Shown in pieces: positions 57,385-64,000 of a DNA stretch of 64,000 nt; within the stretch, counting starts at the first letter, position 1, and each line of letters opens with the position of its first letter. Source of the stretch: Streptomyces stelliscabiei (GTDB lineage Bacteria > Actinomycetota > Actinomycetes > Streptomycetales > Streptomycetaceae); contig NZ_JADBGF010000001.1 in assembly GCF_014873495.1 (NCBI RefSeq), forward strand, positions 5,890,001 through 5,954,000, read 5' to 3'. A program made the position numbers and the translations under genes. The notes beneath the pieces are model-generated. The model was given only the letters and a program-made list of their open reading frames with translations. It was not told where the DNA came from and ran no database searches.

Positions 57385-59096
57385 CCAGCACAGGCATACG
57401 ACTGCACGCGCCGGCCCCGGGCTGGTCCGTCGACGCCGACGTCGTGGTCGTCGGCTCGGGCGTCGCCGGCCTCACCGCCGCGCTGCGCTGCGAGGCCGCC
57501 GGCCTCAGCACGGTCGTCGTCACCAAGGCCCGCCTCGACGACGGCTCCACCCGCTGGGCCCAGGGCGGCATCGCCGCCGCCCTCGGCGAGGGCGACACCC
57601 CCGAACAGCACCAGGACGACACCCTCGTGGCCGGCGCGGGCCTGTGCGACGAGGAGGCGGTACGACTCCTCGTCACCGAGGGCCCCGACGCCGTACGCCG
57701 CCTGATCGCGACCGGCGCCCACTTCGACGAGTCGGAGGAGGGCGGCCTGGAGCTGACCCGCGAGGGCGGCCACCACCGCCGCCGCATCGCCCACGCGGGC
57801 GGCGACGCGACCGGCGCCGAGATCTCCCGGGCACTCGTCGAGGCGGTCCGCGCGCGGGGACTGCGCACGGTGGAGAACGCGCTCGTCCTGGACCTCCTGC
57901 TGGACGCCGACGGCCGCACCGCCGGTGTCACCCTGCACGTCATGGGCGAGGGCCAGCACGACGGCGTGGGAGCCGTCCACGCCCCGGCGGTCGTCCTCGC
58001 GACGGGCGGCATGGGCCAGGTCTTCTCGGCGACGACCAACCCCTCGGTGTCCACCGGCGACGGCGTCGCGCTCGCGCTCCGGGCCGGCGCCGAGGTCTCC
58101 GACCTCGAATTCGTCCAGTTCCACCCGACCGTGCTGTTCCTGGGCGCGGACGCGGAGGGCCAGCAGCCCCTCGTCTCCGAGGCGGTACGCGGCGAGGGCG
58201 CCCACCTGGTCGACGCCGACGGCGTCCGCTTCATGCTCGGGCAGCACGAGCTGGCCGAACTGGCGCCCCGCGACATCGTCGCCAAGGGCATCATGCGCCG
58301 CATGCAGGAGCAGGGCGCCGAGCACATGTACCTCGACGCCCGGCACTTCGGCGCCGCCATGTGGGAACACCGCTTCCCGACGATCCTGGCCGCCTGCCGC
58401 GCCCACGGCCTCGACCCCGTCACCGAGCCCATCCCGGTCGCCCCGGCCGCCCACTACGCCTCCGGCGGGGTGCGCACCGACTCCCACGGCCGGACCACCG
58501 TCCCCGGCCTCTACGCCTGCGGCGAGGTCGCCTGCACCGGCGTCCACGGCGCCAACCGGCTCGCCTCGAACTCCCTCCTGGAGGGACTGGTCTACGCCGA
58601 GCGCATCGTCGCCGACATCGCCGCCGCCCACGCCGGAGACGACCTCCACGCGCGCGTGCCCCAGCCCGTCCCGTACGCCGAGAAGCCCGCGCACCCGCTG
58701 CTCGAACCGGAGATCCGCTTCGCGATCCAGCGGACCATGACCGAGGGCGCCGGCGTCCTGCGCTCCGCGACCTCCCTCGCGACCGCCGCGGCGGCCCTGG
58801 ACCGGCTGCACGCGCAGGCCCGCGACACCCTCGCCGAGAACGGCAAGACGGCCGAGCCCGGCGTCGACACCTGGGAGACCACCAACCTCCTGTGCGTGGC
58901 CCGAGTCCTGGTCGCCGCCGCCCGGCTGCGCGAGGAGACCCGCGGCTGCCACTGGCGCGAGGACCGCGCCGAGCGCGACGACGCCGCCTGGCGCCGCCAC
59001 ATCGTCGTACGGCTGAATCCGGACCGGACCCTCGCCGTACACACCACCGATACCGCAGACTTCCCCCCGACCCGGCCGCATCACCAGGAGCAGTGA
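57381..59096 (+). CDS. nadB: L-aspartate oxidase
   Basis: About 571 residues from GTG 57381 (GTGA overlap with panC). FAD site ADVVVVGSGVAGLTAALRCE; active-site region GSTRWAQGGIAAALGEGDTP; EFVQFHPTVLF; catalytic RDIVAKGIMRRMQEQG; and GGVRTDSHGRTTVPGLYACG, GANRLASNSLLEGL at the flavin domain end. It oxidises aspartate to iminoaspartate for NAD synthesis. nadC follows; nadA is not in the window. Confidence 0.96.
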   Translation: MTSTGIRLHAPAPGWSVDADVVVVGSGVAGLTAALRCEAAGLSTVVVTKARLDDGSTRWAQGGIAAALGEGDTPEQHQDDTLVAGAGLCDEEAVRLLVTEGPDAVRRLIATGAHFDESEEGGLELTREGGHHRRRIAHAGGDATGAEISRALVEAVRARGLRTVENALVLDLLLDADGRTAGVTLHVMGEGQHDGVGAVHAPAVVLATGGMGQVFSATTNPSVSTGDGVALALRAGAEVSDLEFVQFHPTVLFLGADAEGQQPLVSEAVRGEGAHLVDADGVRFMLGQHELAELAPRDIVAKGIMRRMQEQGAEHMYLDARHFGAAMWEHRFPTILAACRAHGLDPVTEPIPVAPAAHYASGGVRTDSHGRTTVPGLYACGEVACTGVHGANRLASNSLLEGLVYAERIVADIAAAHAGDDLHARVPQPVPYAEKPAHPLLEPEIRFAIQRTMTEGAGVLRSATSLATAAAALDRLHAQARDTLAENGKTAEPGVDTWETTNLLCVARVLVAAARLREETRGCHWREDRAERDDAAWRRHIVVRLNPDRTLAVHTTDTADFPPTRPHHQEQ

Positions 59097-59101
59097 CAGA
59101 C

Positions 59102-60088
59102 GTGAGCACCCCCGAACTTCCCCTCGCCTCCGGCGGCGGCTGCGGCGACGGCTGCGCCTGTGGCGCCGCCGACGGGTCGGCCGAAGAGGAGTACCTGGAG
59201 TGCGGGCTCGACCCCGCGCTCGCCCAGCTCCTGGCCGACGCCGGGCTCGACCCCGTGGAGGTCGAGGACATCGCCAACGTCGCGATCCAGGAGGACCTCG
59301 ACCACGGTGTGGACGTCACCACGGTCGCGACCATCCCCGAGGACGCCCGCGCCACCGCCGACTTCACCGCCCGCGAGGGCGGCGTCGTGGCGGGCCTCAG
59401 GATCGCCGAGGCGGTCCTCTCGGTGGCCTGCACGGACGAGTTCGAGGTCGAGCGGCACGTCGACGACGGGGACCGCGTCGAGGCCGGCCAGAAGCTCCTC
59501 AGCGTCACCGGCGCCACCCGCGACCTCCTCACCGCCGAGCGCAGCGCCCTGAACCTGCTGTGCCGCCTCTCCGGCATCGCGACGGCCACGCGCGCGTGGG
59601 CGGACACCCTGGAGGGCACGAAGGCGAAGGTGCGCGACACCCGCAAGACGACGCCGGGGCTGCGCTCCCTGGAGAAGTTCGCGGTCCGCTGCGGCGGCGG
59701 GGTCAACCACCGCATGTCCCTCTCGGACGCGGCCCTCGTCAAGGACAACCACGTGGTCGCCGCCGGCGGTGTCGCCCAGGCCTTCGAGTCCGTGCGCGCG
59801 ATGTTCCCCGAGGTGCCCATCGAGGTCGAGGTCGACACCCTCCACCAGCTGTGCGAGGTCATCGACGCGGGCGCCGACCTGATCCTCCTCGACAACTTCA
59901 CGCCGATCGAGTGCGAGGAGGCCGTGGCCCTCGTCGACGGCCGTGCCCTCCTGGAGGCCTCGGGCCGCCTGACCCTCACCAACGCGAAGGCGTACGCGGA
60001 CACCGGCGTCGACTTCCTGGCCGTCGGGGCCCTGACGCACTCGTCCCCGATCCTGGACATCGGCCTCGACCTGCGCGCGGCCGAGTAG
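59102..60088 (+). CDS. nadC: Quinolinate phosphoribosyltransferase, Cys-rich N-terminus
   Basis: About 328 residues; GTG 59102 has AGGAG 11 nt upstream, GTG 59093 overlaps nadB. Type II PRTase motifs: EDLDHGVDVTTVATIP, GATRDLLTAERSALNLLCRL, KVRDTRKTTPGLRSLEKFAV, RCGGGVNHRMSLSDAALVKD, EVEVDTLHQLCEVIDAGAD, LLDNFTP. It makes nicotinate mononucleotide from quinolinate and PRPP. The first ~25 residues (SGGGCGDGCACGAADG) hold three Cys in a CXXXCXC pattern not found in most NadC proteins and could bind a metal. The coaX gene starts 13 bp later. Confidence 0.96.
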   Translation: MSTPELPLASGGGCGDGCACGAADGSAEEEYLECGLDPALAQLLADAGLDPVEVEDIANVAIQEDLDHGVDVTTVATIPEDARATADFTAREGGVVAGLRIAEAVLSVACTDEFEVERHVDDGDRVEAGQKLLSVTGATRDLLTAERSALNLLCRLSGIATATRAWADTLEGTKAKVRDTRKTTPGLRSLEKFAVRCGGGVNHRMSLSDAALVKDNHVVAAGGVAQAFESVRAMFPEVPIEVEVDTLHQLCEVIDAGADLILLDNFTPIECEEAVALVDGRALLEASGRLTLTNAKAYADTGVDFLAVGALTHSSPILDIGLDLRAAE

Positions 60089-60101
60089 GGCGGGGACGGC
60101 C

Positions 60102-60899
60102 ATGCTGCTGACGATCGACGTGGGCAACACCCACACCGTCCTCGGTCTGTTCGACGGCGAGGACATCGTCGAACACTGGCGCATCTCCACCGACGCGCGC
60201 CGCACCGCCGACGAACTGGCGGTCCTCCTCCAGGGCCTCATGGGCATGCACCCGCTCCTCGGCGAGGAACTGGGCGACGGCATCGACGGCATCGCCATCT
60301 GCGCCACCGTCCCGTCCGTCCTGCACGAGCTGCGCGAGGTGACCCGCCGCTACTACGGCGACGTCCCCGCGGTCCTCGTCGAGCCGGGGGTCAAGACGGG
60401 CGTCCCGATCCTCACGGACAACCCCAAGGAGGTCGGCGCCGACCGCATCATCAACGCCGTCGCCGCCGTCGAGCTGTACGGCGGCCCGGCCGTCGTCGTC
60501 GACTTCGGTACGGCGACGACGTTCGACGCGGTCAGCGCGCGCGGGGAGTACGTCGGCGGTGTCATCGCCCCCGGCATCGAGATCTCCGTCGAGGCGCTCG
60601 GCGTCAAGGGCGCCCAGCTCCGCAAGATCGAGGTGGCCCGGCCGCGCAGTGTGATCGGCAAGAACACGGTCGAGGCGATGCAGTCCGGGATCGTCTACGG
60701 GTTCGCCGGGCAGGTCGACGGGGTGGTCAGCCGGATGGTCCGTGAGCTGGCCGACGATCCCGAGGACGTGACGGTCATCGCGACGGGCGGGCTCGCGCCG
60801 ATGGTGCTCGGCGAGTCGTCCGTGATCGACGAACACGAGCCGTGGCTGACGCTGATCGGGTTGCGGCTGGTCTACGAACGGAACGTGTCGCGTCTCTGA
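60102..60899 (+). CDS. coaX: Type III pantothenate kinase
   Basis: About 265 residues from ATG 60102. CoaX motifs: LLTIDVGNTHTVLGLFDGED (phosphate loop), CATVPSVLHELREVTRRYYG, KTGVPILTDNPKEVGADRII, VVDFGTATTFDAVSARGEYV and GGVIAPGIEIS. It phosphorylates pantothenate, the first step to CoA, without feedback by CoA. It is last in the DUF2520-panC-nadB-nadC-coaX operon, which links NAD and CoA supply. A 45-bp inverted repeat begins 37 bp after its stop. Confidence 0.97.
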   Translation: MLLTIDVGNTHTVLGLFDGEDIVEHWRISTDARRTADELAVLLQGLMGMHPLLGEELGDGIDGIAICATVPSVLHELREVTRRYYGDVPAVLVEPGVKTGVPILTDNPKEVGADRIINAVAAVELYGGPAVVVDFGTATTFDAVSARGEYVGGVIAPGIEISVEALGVKGAQLRKIEVARPRSVIGKNTVEAMQSGIVYGFAGQVDGVVSRMVRELADDPEDVTVIATGGLAPMVLGESSVIDEHEPWLTLIGLRLVYERNVSRL

Positions 60900-60936
60900 G
60901 GGGCGCGGTGGGGGGTGGGGGCGGGGGTTCGTCGGC

Positions 60937-61126
60937 GGTGCGGGTCCGGTGGGGGCCGGTCGCGCAGTTCCCCGCGCCCCTGAAGAACAGGGGCTGCGCC
61001 CCGTGCTTTTCAGGCCCGCGGGGCCGTCGCCGTCAGGCCCGCGGGGCCGTGGGCTTTCAGGCCCGCAGGGCCTGGGCTTCTAGGGGCGCGGGGAACTGCG
61101 CGACCGGCCCCCACCGGACCCGCACC
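60937..61126. repeat. 45-bp perfect inverted repeat with 100-bp spacer
   Basis: Left arm 60937-60981 and right arm 61082-61126 are exact reverse complements (AGGGGCGCGGGGAACTGCGC then GACCGGCCCCCACCGGACCC in the right arm). Each arm contains a copy of the dispersed 21-bp repeat (60960-60980 inverted, 61083-61103). The spacer has three copies of CAGGCCCGCGGGGCC (61011-61025, 61034-61048, and 61059-61073 with one change). The remaining 346-bp gene-free stretch (60900-61245) holds only the promoter of the next gene. It may serve as the coaX terminator. Confidence 0.93.
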
Positions 61127-61245
61127 CGCCGACGCACCCACACCCCACACCCCCCACCCCGCCCCGGTCCACCCAGGCGAGTGGTCCCCCGCGCCACACG
61201 CCCCCATCAACCCTCTTTTGTCTGATTAGCGCGTATCGTCGCCGC

Positions 61246-61908
61246 ATGCCCACGCCCCACGGAACTCGCGGCGGCATGGCGTTCGGCGCCGAGGAGCTTC
61301 GCGTGCTCCGCCGTGCCCTCGCCCTCGCCCTCAACCCCAGCCCCGCCTCGGCGCAGGAGGTGCAGGACTGCCTCCGGCTCGCCGAGTCCGTCGACGAGGC
61401 GACCCGCGAGGAAGCCCGCCTGAGGGCCTTCCTGCTGGCCGACCTCGCCCGCTACCGGGCCGCCCTCCCCGGCACGGTCACGGGCTACGCGGCCCTCCTC
61501 ACGCAGGCCCTGGACGCCGGGTACCACCCCCGCCCGGACGATCTCGCCGCCCTGCGCGCGCTGCGCGGCAACCCCACCGCCGCGACCCTCCTGGAGCGCT
61601 GTCGCCCGATGGTCGTCCCCGCCTCCCGCTCCGGCTCCGGCCGCTCCCGGCTCCGGCTCACCGCGCTTCCCGGCGGCCTGCCCGCATCGGCCACGCGCGC
61701 GTACGCCGCCGCCGGGGACCCCGCCGAGCCCAAGCCCGCCCGGCCGTCCCGTCCCGCCCAGCCCGCCGAGAAGCCGGGTCCCGTGCCCCGCCCGGACGCC
61801 CCGAGCCCGGCCCGCCGCCCCGTCCCCACCCCCGGCGAGGTCTTCCCGCCCAAGCGCAAACCGGCCGCCCCGCCCGCGAACCCGCCCCAACAGCTGGCCG
61901 CCGTCTAG
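61246..61908 (+). CDS. Hypothetical protein with helical N-domain and Pro-rich tail
   Basis: About 220 residues from ATG 61246; TATCGT 6 nt upstream suggests a leaderless mRNA. Residues ~15-115 are helical (AEELRVLRRALALALNPSPA, AQEVQDCLRLAESVDEATRE, RYRAALPGTVTGYAALLTQA, DDLAALRALRGNPTAATLLE). The C-terminal half is Pro/Ala/Arg-rich and disordered. The first half has the look of a conserved actinomycete family, which I cannot name. No export signal or membrane segment is present. Confidence 0.78.
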   Translation: MPTPHGTRGGMAFGAEELRVLRRALALALNPSPASAQEVQDCLRLAESVDEATREEARLRAFLLADLARYRAALPGTVTGYAALLTQALDAGYHPRPDDLAALRALRGNPTAATLLERCRPMVVPASRSGSGRSRLRLTALPGGLPASATRAYAAAGDPAEPKPARPSRPAQPAEKPGPVPRPDAPSPARRPVPTPGEVFPPKRKPAAPPANPPQQLAAV

Positions 61909-61927
61909 TCCTGGCTACCCTGGACCC

Positions 61928-62116
61928 ATGGACTACGTCTCCGCGCTGCTGCCCCCCTTCGTGATGGCCGTGCTGTTCATCGCCGTCATCAGGGTGATCG
62001 TGAAGACCCAGGGCGGCCCCAACAAGGCCAAGGAGGACGCGGTGGTCGACGCGGCCCTCGCCCGCGCGGAGAACGCCCGCCAGGCCGGCGACGGCCCGAA
62101 GGGCACCGGCGCCTGA
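61928..62116 (+). CDS. Small single-pass membrane protein
   Basis: Sixty-two residues from ATG 61928, with TACCCT 6 nt upstream. One N-terminal membrane helix (ALLPPFVMAVLFIAVIRVIV), then a basic stretch KTQGGPNKAKEDAV and a hydrophilic Ala/Glu/Gly tail. It lies 19 bp after the preceding stop and ends at a strong U-tract terminator, so it forms a small transcription unit with that gene or by itself. Function unknown. Confidence 0.8.
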   Translation: MDYVSALLPPFVMAVLFIAVIRVIVKTQGGPNKAKEDAVVDAALARAENARQAGDGPKGTGA

Positions 62117-62131
62117 CGCGACACCTCCCTC

Positions 62132-62166
62132 GGCGTACGACTCGTGTGTTTTTCGAGTCGTACGCC
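62132..62166 (+). terminator. Intrinsic terminator with U-tract
   Basis: Perfect 13-bp stem GGCGTACGACTCG / CGAGTCGTACGCC, 9-nt T-rich loop, tail CTTTTTG. Confidence 0.95.
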
Positions 62167-62212
62167 CTTTTTGTTCTGTCTGTTGGGGTCTCTTCGGATA
62201 TTGTGCGGAACT

Positions 62213-62710
62213 GTGCCTCGCCCCTTGGGAGAACTCGAAGACGCGGTCATGACGCGGGTGTGGAAGTGGAACCGCCCGGTGACCGTTCGGGAAGTCCTGG
62301 AAGACCTCCAGAAGGAACGGTCCATCGCGTACACCACGGTGATGACCGTTCTGGACAATCTCCATCAGAAGGGCTGGGTGCGCCGGGAGGCGGAAGGCCG
62401 GGCCTATCGATATGAGGCGGTCTCCACACGCGCCGCCTACGCGGCCGCACTGATGAACGAAGCCTGGTCGCAGAGCGACAACCCCGCGGCGGCCCTCGTC
62501 GCCTTCTTCGGGATGATGAGCGAGGAACAGCGGCAGGCGCTCACCGACGCCGTCCGCATCGTGCAGGGCCCCGACGCCGTCAAACCCGAACCGGCCGACA
62601 CCGCCGCCCCGGTCGTCGAAACCCCTGTTGAAACCGCCGGCGAATCCGCCGAATCGTCCGGTGAAACACAGGGGACCCCCGGCGAATCCCCGGATCTCCC
62701 CGGGCGATAG
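62213..62710 (+). CDS. BlaI/MecI/CopY-family repressor
   Basis: About 165 residues from GTG 62213; the residues before it overlap the terminator and are not family-like. The wHTH begins LGELEDAVMTRVWKWNRPVT, then VREVLEDLQKERSIAYTTVM, TVLDNLHQKGWVRREAEGRA, typical of BlaI/MecI. The middle (AAYAAALMNEAWSQSDNPAA) is a dimerization region; the last ~45 residues are Pro/Glu/Ser-rich. Members repress beta-lactamase, copper or respiratory genes. No BlaR-type membrane protease gene is adjacent, so the signal is unknown. Confidence 0.92.
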   Translation: MPRPLGELEDAVMTRVWKWNRPVTVREVLEDLQKERSIAYTTVMTVLDNLHQKGWVRREAEGRAYRYEAVSTRAAYAAALMNEAWSQSDNPAAALVAFFGMMSEEQRQALTDAVRIVQGPDAVKPEPADTAAPVVETPVETAGESAESSGETQGTPGESPDLPGR

Positions 62711-62719
62711 CGTCCGCTC

Positions 62720-63253
62720 ATGCCAGCATCGCGTCCCGAAGTCACCTCAAAAGCCATCACCGTCCGGCGGGCTCGGACCAGCGATGTCCCGCACGTGCGC
62801 CGCCTCCTCGACGCGTACGTCCAGTCCAGCATCCTGCTGGACAAAGCGACGGTCACGCTTTACGAGGACCTTCAGGAGTTCTGGGTCGCGGAACGGGACG
62901 ACAACGCCGAGGTCGTCGGCTGCGGCGCGCTGCACGTGATGTGGGAAGACCTCGCGGAAGTCCGCACTCTCGCCGTGCACCCGGAAGCCAAGGGTCTCGG
63001 CGTCGGCCACCAGTTGCTGGAGAAGTTGCTCCACACCGCTCGCTGGCTGGGTGTTCGCCGGGTTTTCTGTCTGACCTTCGAAGTCGAGTTCTTCGCGAAG
63101 CACGGCTTCGTGGAGATCGGCGAGACTCCGGTGGACACCGATGTCTACGCCGAGCTGCTGCGTTCCTATGACGAGGGCGTCGCGGAGTTCCTCGGTCTCG
63201 AACGGGTGAAACCGAACACCTTGGGCAACAGCCGGATGCTTCTGCATCTGTGA
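62720..63253 (+). CDS. GNAT acetyltransferase, short ArgA type
   Basis: About 177 residues from ATG 62720; TAGCGT 6 nt upstream overlaps the preceding gene's stop. GNAT features: ITVRRARTSDVPHVRRLLDA, VGCGALHVMWEDLAEVRTLA (beta4), VHPEAKGLGVGHQLLEKLLH (acetyl-CoA loop), FCLTFEVEFFAKHGFVEIGE. The sequence resembles the stand-alone N-acetylglutamate synthase of mycobacteria (Rv2747 type), which starts arginine synthesis. The arginine gene cluster is not in this window. Confidence 0.9.
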   Translation: MPASRPEVTSKAITVRRARTSDVPHVRRLLDAYVQSSILLDKATVTLYEDLQEFWVAERDDNAEVVGCGALHVMWEDLAEVRTLAVHPEAKGLGVGHQLLEKLLHTARWLGVRRVFCLTFEVEFFAKHGFVEIGETPVDTDVYAELLRSYDEGVAEFLGLERVKPNTLGNSRMLLHL

Positions 63254-63544
63254 TCGTCGGCCGATCCGCAAGGAAGGCCGGGCTTCATCGGGGAACCTCG
63301 ACTCCTATTCAACAGGGTTCGCCTTGCCCGGGTGCCCTATGTCCGAAACGCGCATGTTTCCGGTCTTCCCAGGGCCGCCCGCCCTCTCCGCGGTCTCTCC
63401 CCGGTCTCTCCCAGGGGTTTGTGTTTTTCCTGGAAAAGCGGTTTGCTTTCCGACGTACTGCAGTACTGCATATAACAGGGGACGCGAAACAGCGGCGCAC
63501 GCCGCAGGCCCTCGACCCTGAAGTTACCGATGAAAGGAAATCCG
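63254..63544. promoter_or_regulatory. lsr2 upstream region with TACTGCA repeat
   Basis: A 291-bp non-coding, relatively AT-rich region. GTACTGCAGTAC (63455-63466) is a 12-bp palindrome made of the direct repeat TACTGCA, followed by TATAAC (63471-63476), a possible -10. Before it lie CTTTTTCC-like blocks and CGGTCTCTCCC repeats (63385-63415). Confidence 0.5.
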
Positions 63545-63880
63545 GTGGCACAGAAGGTTCAGGTCCTTCTTGTCGATGACCTCGACGGCGGCGAGGCGGA
63601 CGAGACCGTGACGTTCGCGCTGGACGGCAAGACCTACGAGATCGACCTCACGACCGCCAACGCGGACAAGCTTCGCGGCCTTCTCGACCCCTACGTCAAG
63701 GGTGGTCGGCGTACCGGGGGCCGTGCTTCGGGCGGACGCGGCAAGGCCCGTGCGGCCACCGGCGGCAGCCAGGACACCGCGGCCATCCGCGCCTGGGCGA
63801 AGGAGAACGGCTACGAGGTCAACGACCGCGGTCGCGTCCCCGCCTCCATCCGCGAGGCCTACGAGAAGGCCAACGGCTGA
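63545..63880 (+). CDS. lsr2: Lsr2 nucleoid-associated protein
   Basis: About 111 residues from GTG 63545 with AAAGGA eight nt upstream; the ATG at 63530 lies inside that ribosome site. N-terminal dimerization domain VQVLLVDDLDGGEADETVTF, ALDGKTYEIDLTTANADKLR; a basic linker rich in Gly/Arg; then the AT-hook-like DNA-binding domain AIRAWAKENGYEVNDRGRVP with the RGR tripeptide. Lsr2 bridges DNA and silences AT-rich foreign genes in actinobacteria. In Streptomyces it represses many biosynthetic clusters. Confidence 0.97.
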   Translation: MAQKVQVLLVDDLDGGEADETVTFALDGKTYEIDLTTANADKLRGLLDPYVKGGRRTGGRASGGRGKARAATGGSQDTAAIRAWAKENGYEVNDRGRVPASIREAYEKANG

Positions 63881-64000
63881 GATTCCGACGGCCCGGTGCT
63901 CGCGCGCCGCAGCCGGACGCGGTGGCAGTGCGTCGCCACCGTGTCCAGCACCCGCACGAGGTCGGGGGCGCCCCCACCGCCCCCCAACGCCGACATGCTC
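63859..64000 (-). CDS. C-terminal end of an unknown reverse-strand gene
   Basis: The minus strand shows an open frame to the window edge with nearly perfect G/C third positions (ALGGGGGAPDLVRVLDTVAT, then HCHRVRLRRASTG). It has a stop at 63859, overlapping the last 22 bp of lsr2. It is too short to identify. The codon bias falls off in the last few codons, so the true end is uncertain. Confidence 0.45.
   Translation of the reverse strand, partial: SMSALGGGGGAPDLVRVLDTVATHCHRVRLRRASTGPSESQPLAFS

Noticed and set aside
57644..59101. Long N-terminal extension of NadC in its open frame
   Set aside because: It is a shadow of nadB; the NadC fold begins after 59102.

Overview
The window is high-GC (roughly 72-74 %) chromosomal DNA with almost every third codon position G or C, GTG and TTG starts, 4-nt ATGA/GTGA gene overlaps, and typical actinomycete families (Lsr2, DUF397, DUF5753 XRE regulators, a SARP/AfsR-type regulator, DUF3180, DUF2786). 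This points to Streptomyces or a close relative. The gene order ftsH-folE-(DUF3180)-folK-folB-folP ... DUF2520-panC-...-coaX-...-lsr2 is also the order I recall from mycobacteria, so most of 30-64 kb is conserved actinobacterial core. I see no tRNA, rRNA, CRISPR array, prophage or biosynthetic cluster. The only mobile element is a TnpB-type insertion at about 47.5-48.9 kb.

Left part (1-14 kb): the end of a six-hairpin-like protein, a GT2 glycosyltransferase, a large SARP-NB-ARC-TPR regulator, a DNA polymerase I-like enzyme without the 5' nuclease, an HTH/Clp-N regulator under a striking twin-palindrome promoter, an ABC ATPase/FtsX pair, a DUF2786 protein and two lipoproteins.

Zinc-stress and differentiation part (14-20 kb): divergent operons rpmB-rpsN and rpmG-rpmE2-COG0523-rpsR encode ribosomal proteins without zinc ligands, with a Zur-like box between them. 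Next comes a DUF397 gene, an anti-sigma-like ATPase and a DUF5753 XRE regulator. The DUF397 and ATPase promoters carry the same 12-bp phased repeats.

Metabolic and core part (20-43 kb): aldehyde dehydrogenase, DinB, PadR, glutamate decarboxylase with a divergent TipA-type MerR regulator, DedA with a Q/G/Y/N-rich tail, ThrE-type exporter, pyrophosphatase, PBP4-type carboxypeptidase, DUF2342 metalloprotease, tilS, hpt, ftsH, the folate genes, then an MprF-like protein divergent from a membrane-anchored esterase.

Right part (43-64 kb): a coiled-coil/acidic membrane protein, a PH-domain (YdbS/YdbT-like) pair, the TnpB element next to an orphan nuoD, a MidA/NDUFAF7-type methyltransferase, a NarL-type two-component system, a TmrB-like ATPase, a threonine-aldolase-like lyase, the coupled operon DUF2520-panC-nadB-nadC-coaX (pantothenate, NAD and CoA precursors), small genes, a BlaI-type repressor, an ArgA-type GNAT, lsr2 and the tail of a reverse-strand gene.

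Two genome-scale patterns recur. About a dozen genes have a TANNNT -10 hexamer exactly 6-7 nt before the start codon, as in leaderless transcription. A 21-bp repeat family (GGGGCGCGGGGAACTGCGCG plus A) occurs at six places, once inside a coding sequence and once as a pair forming a 45-bp perfect inverted repeat.
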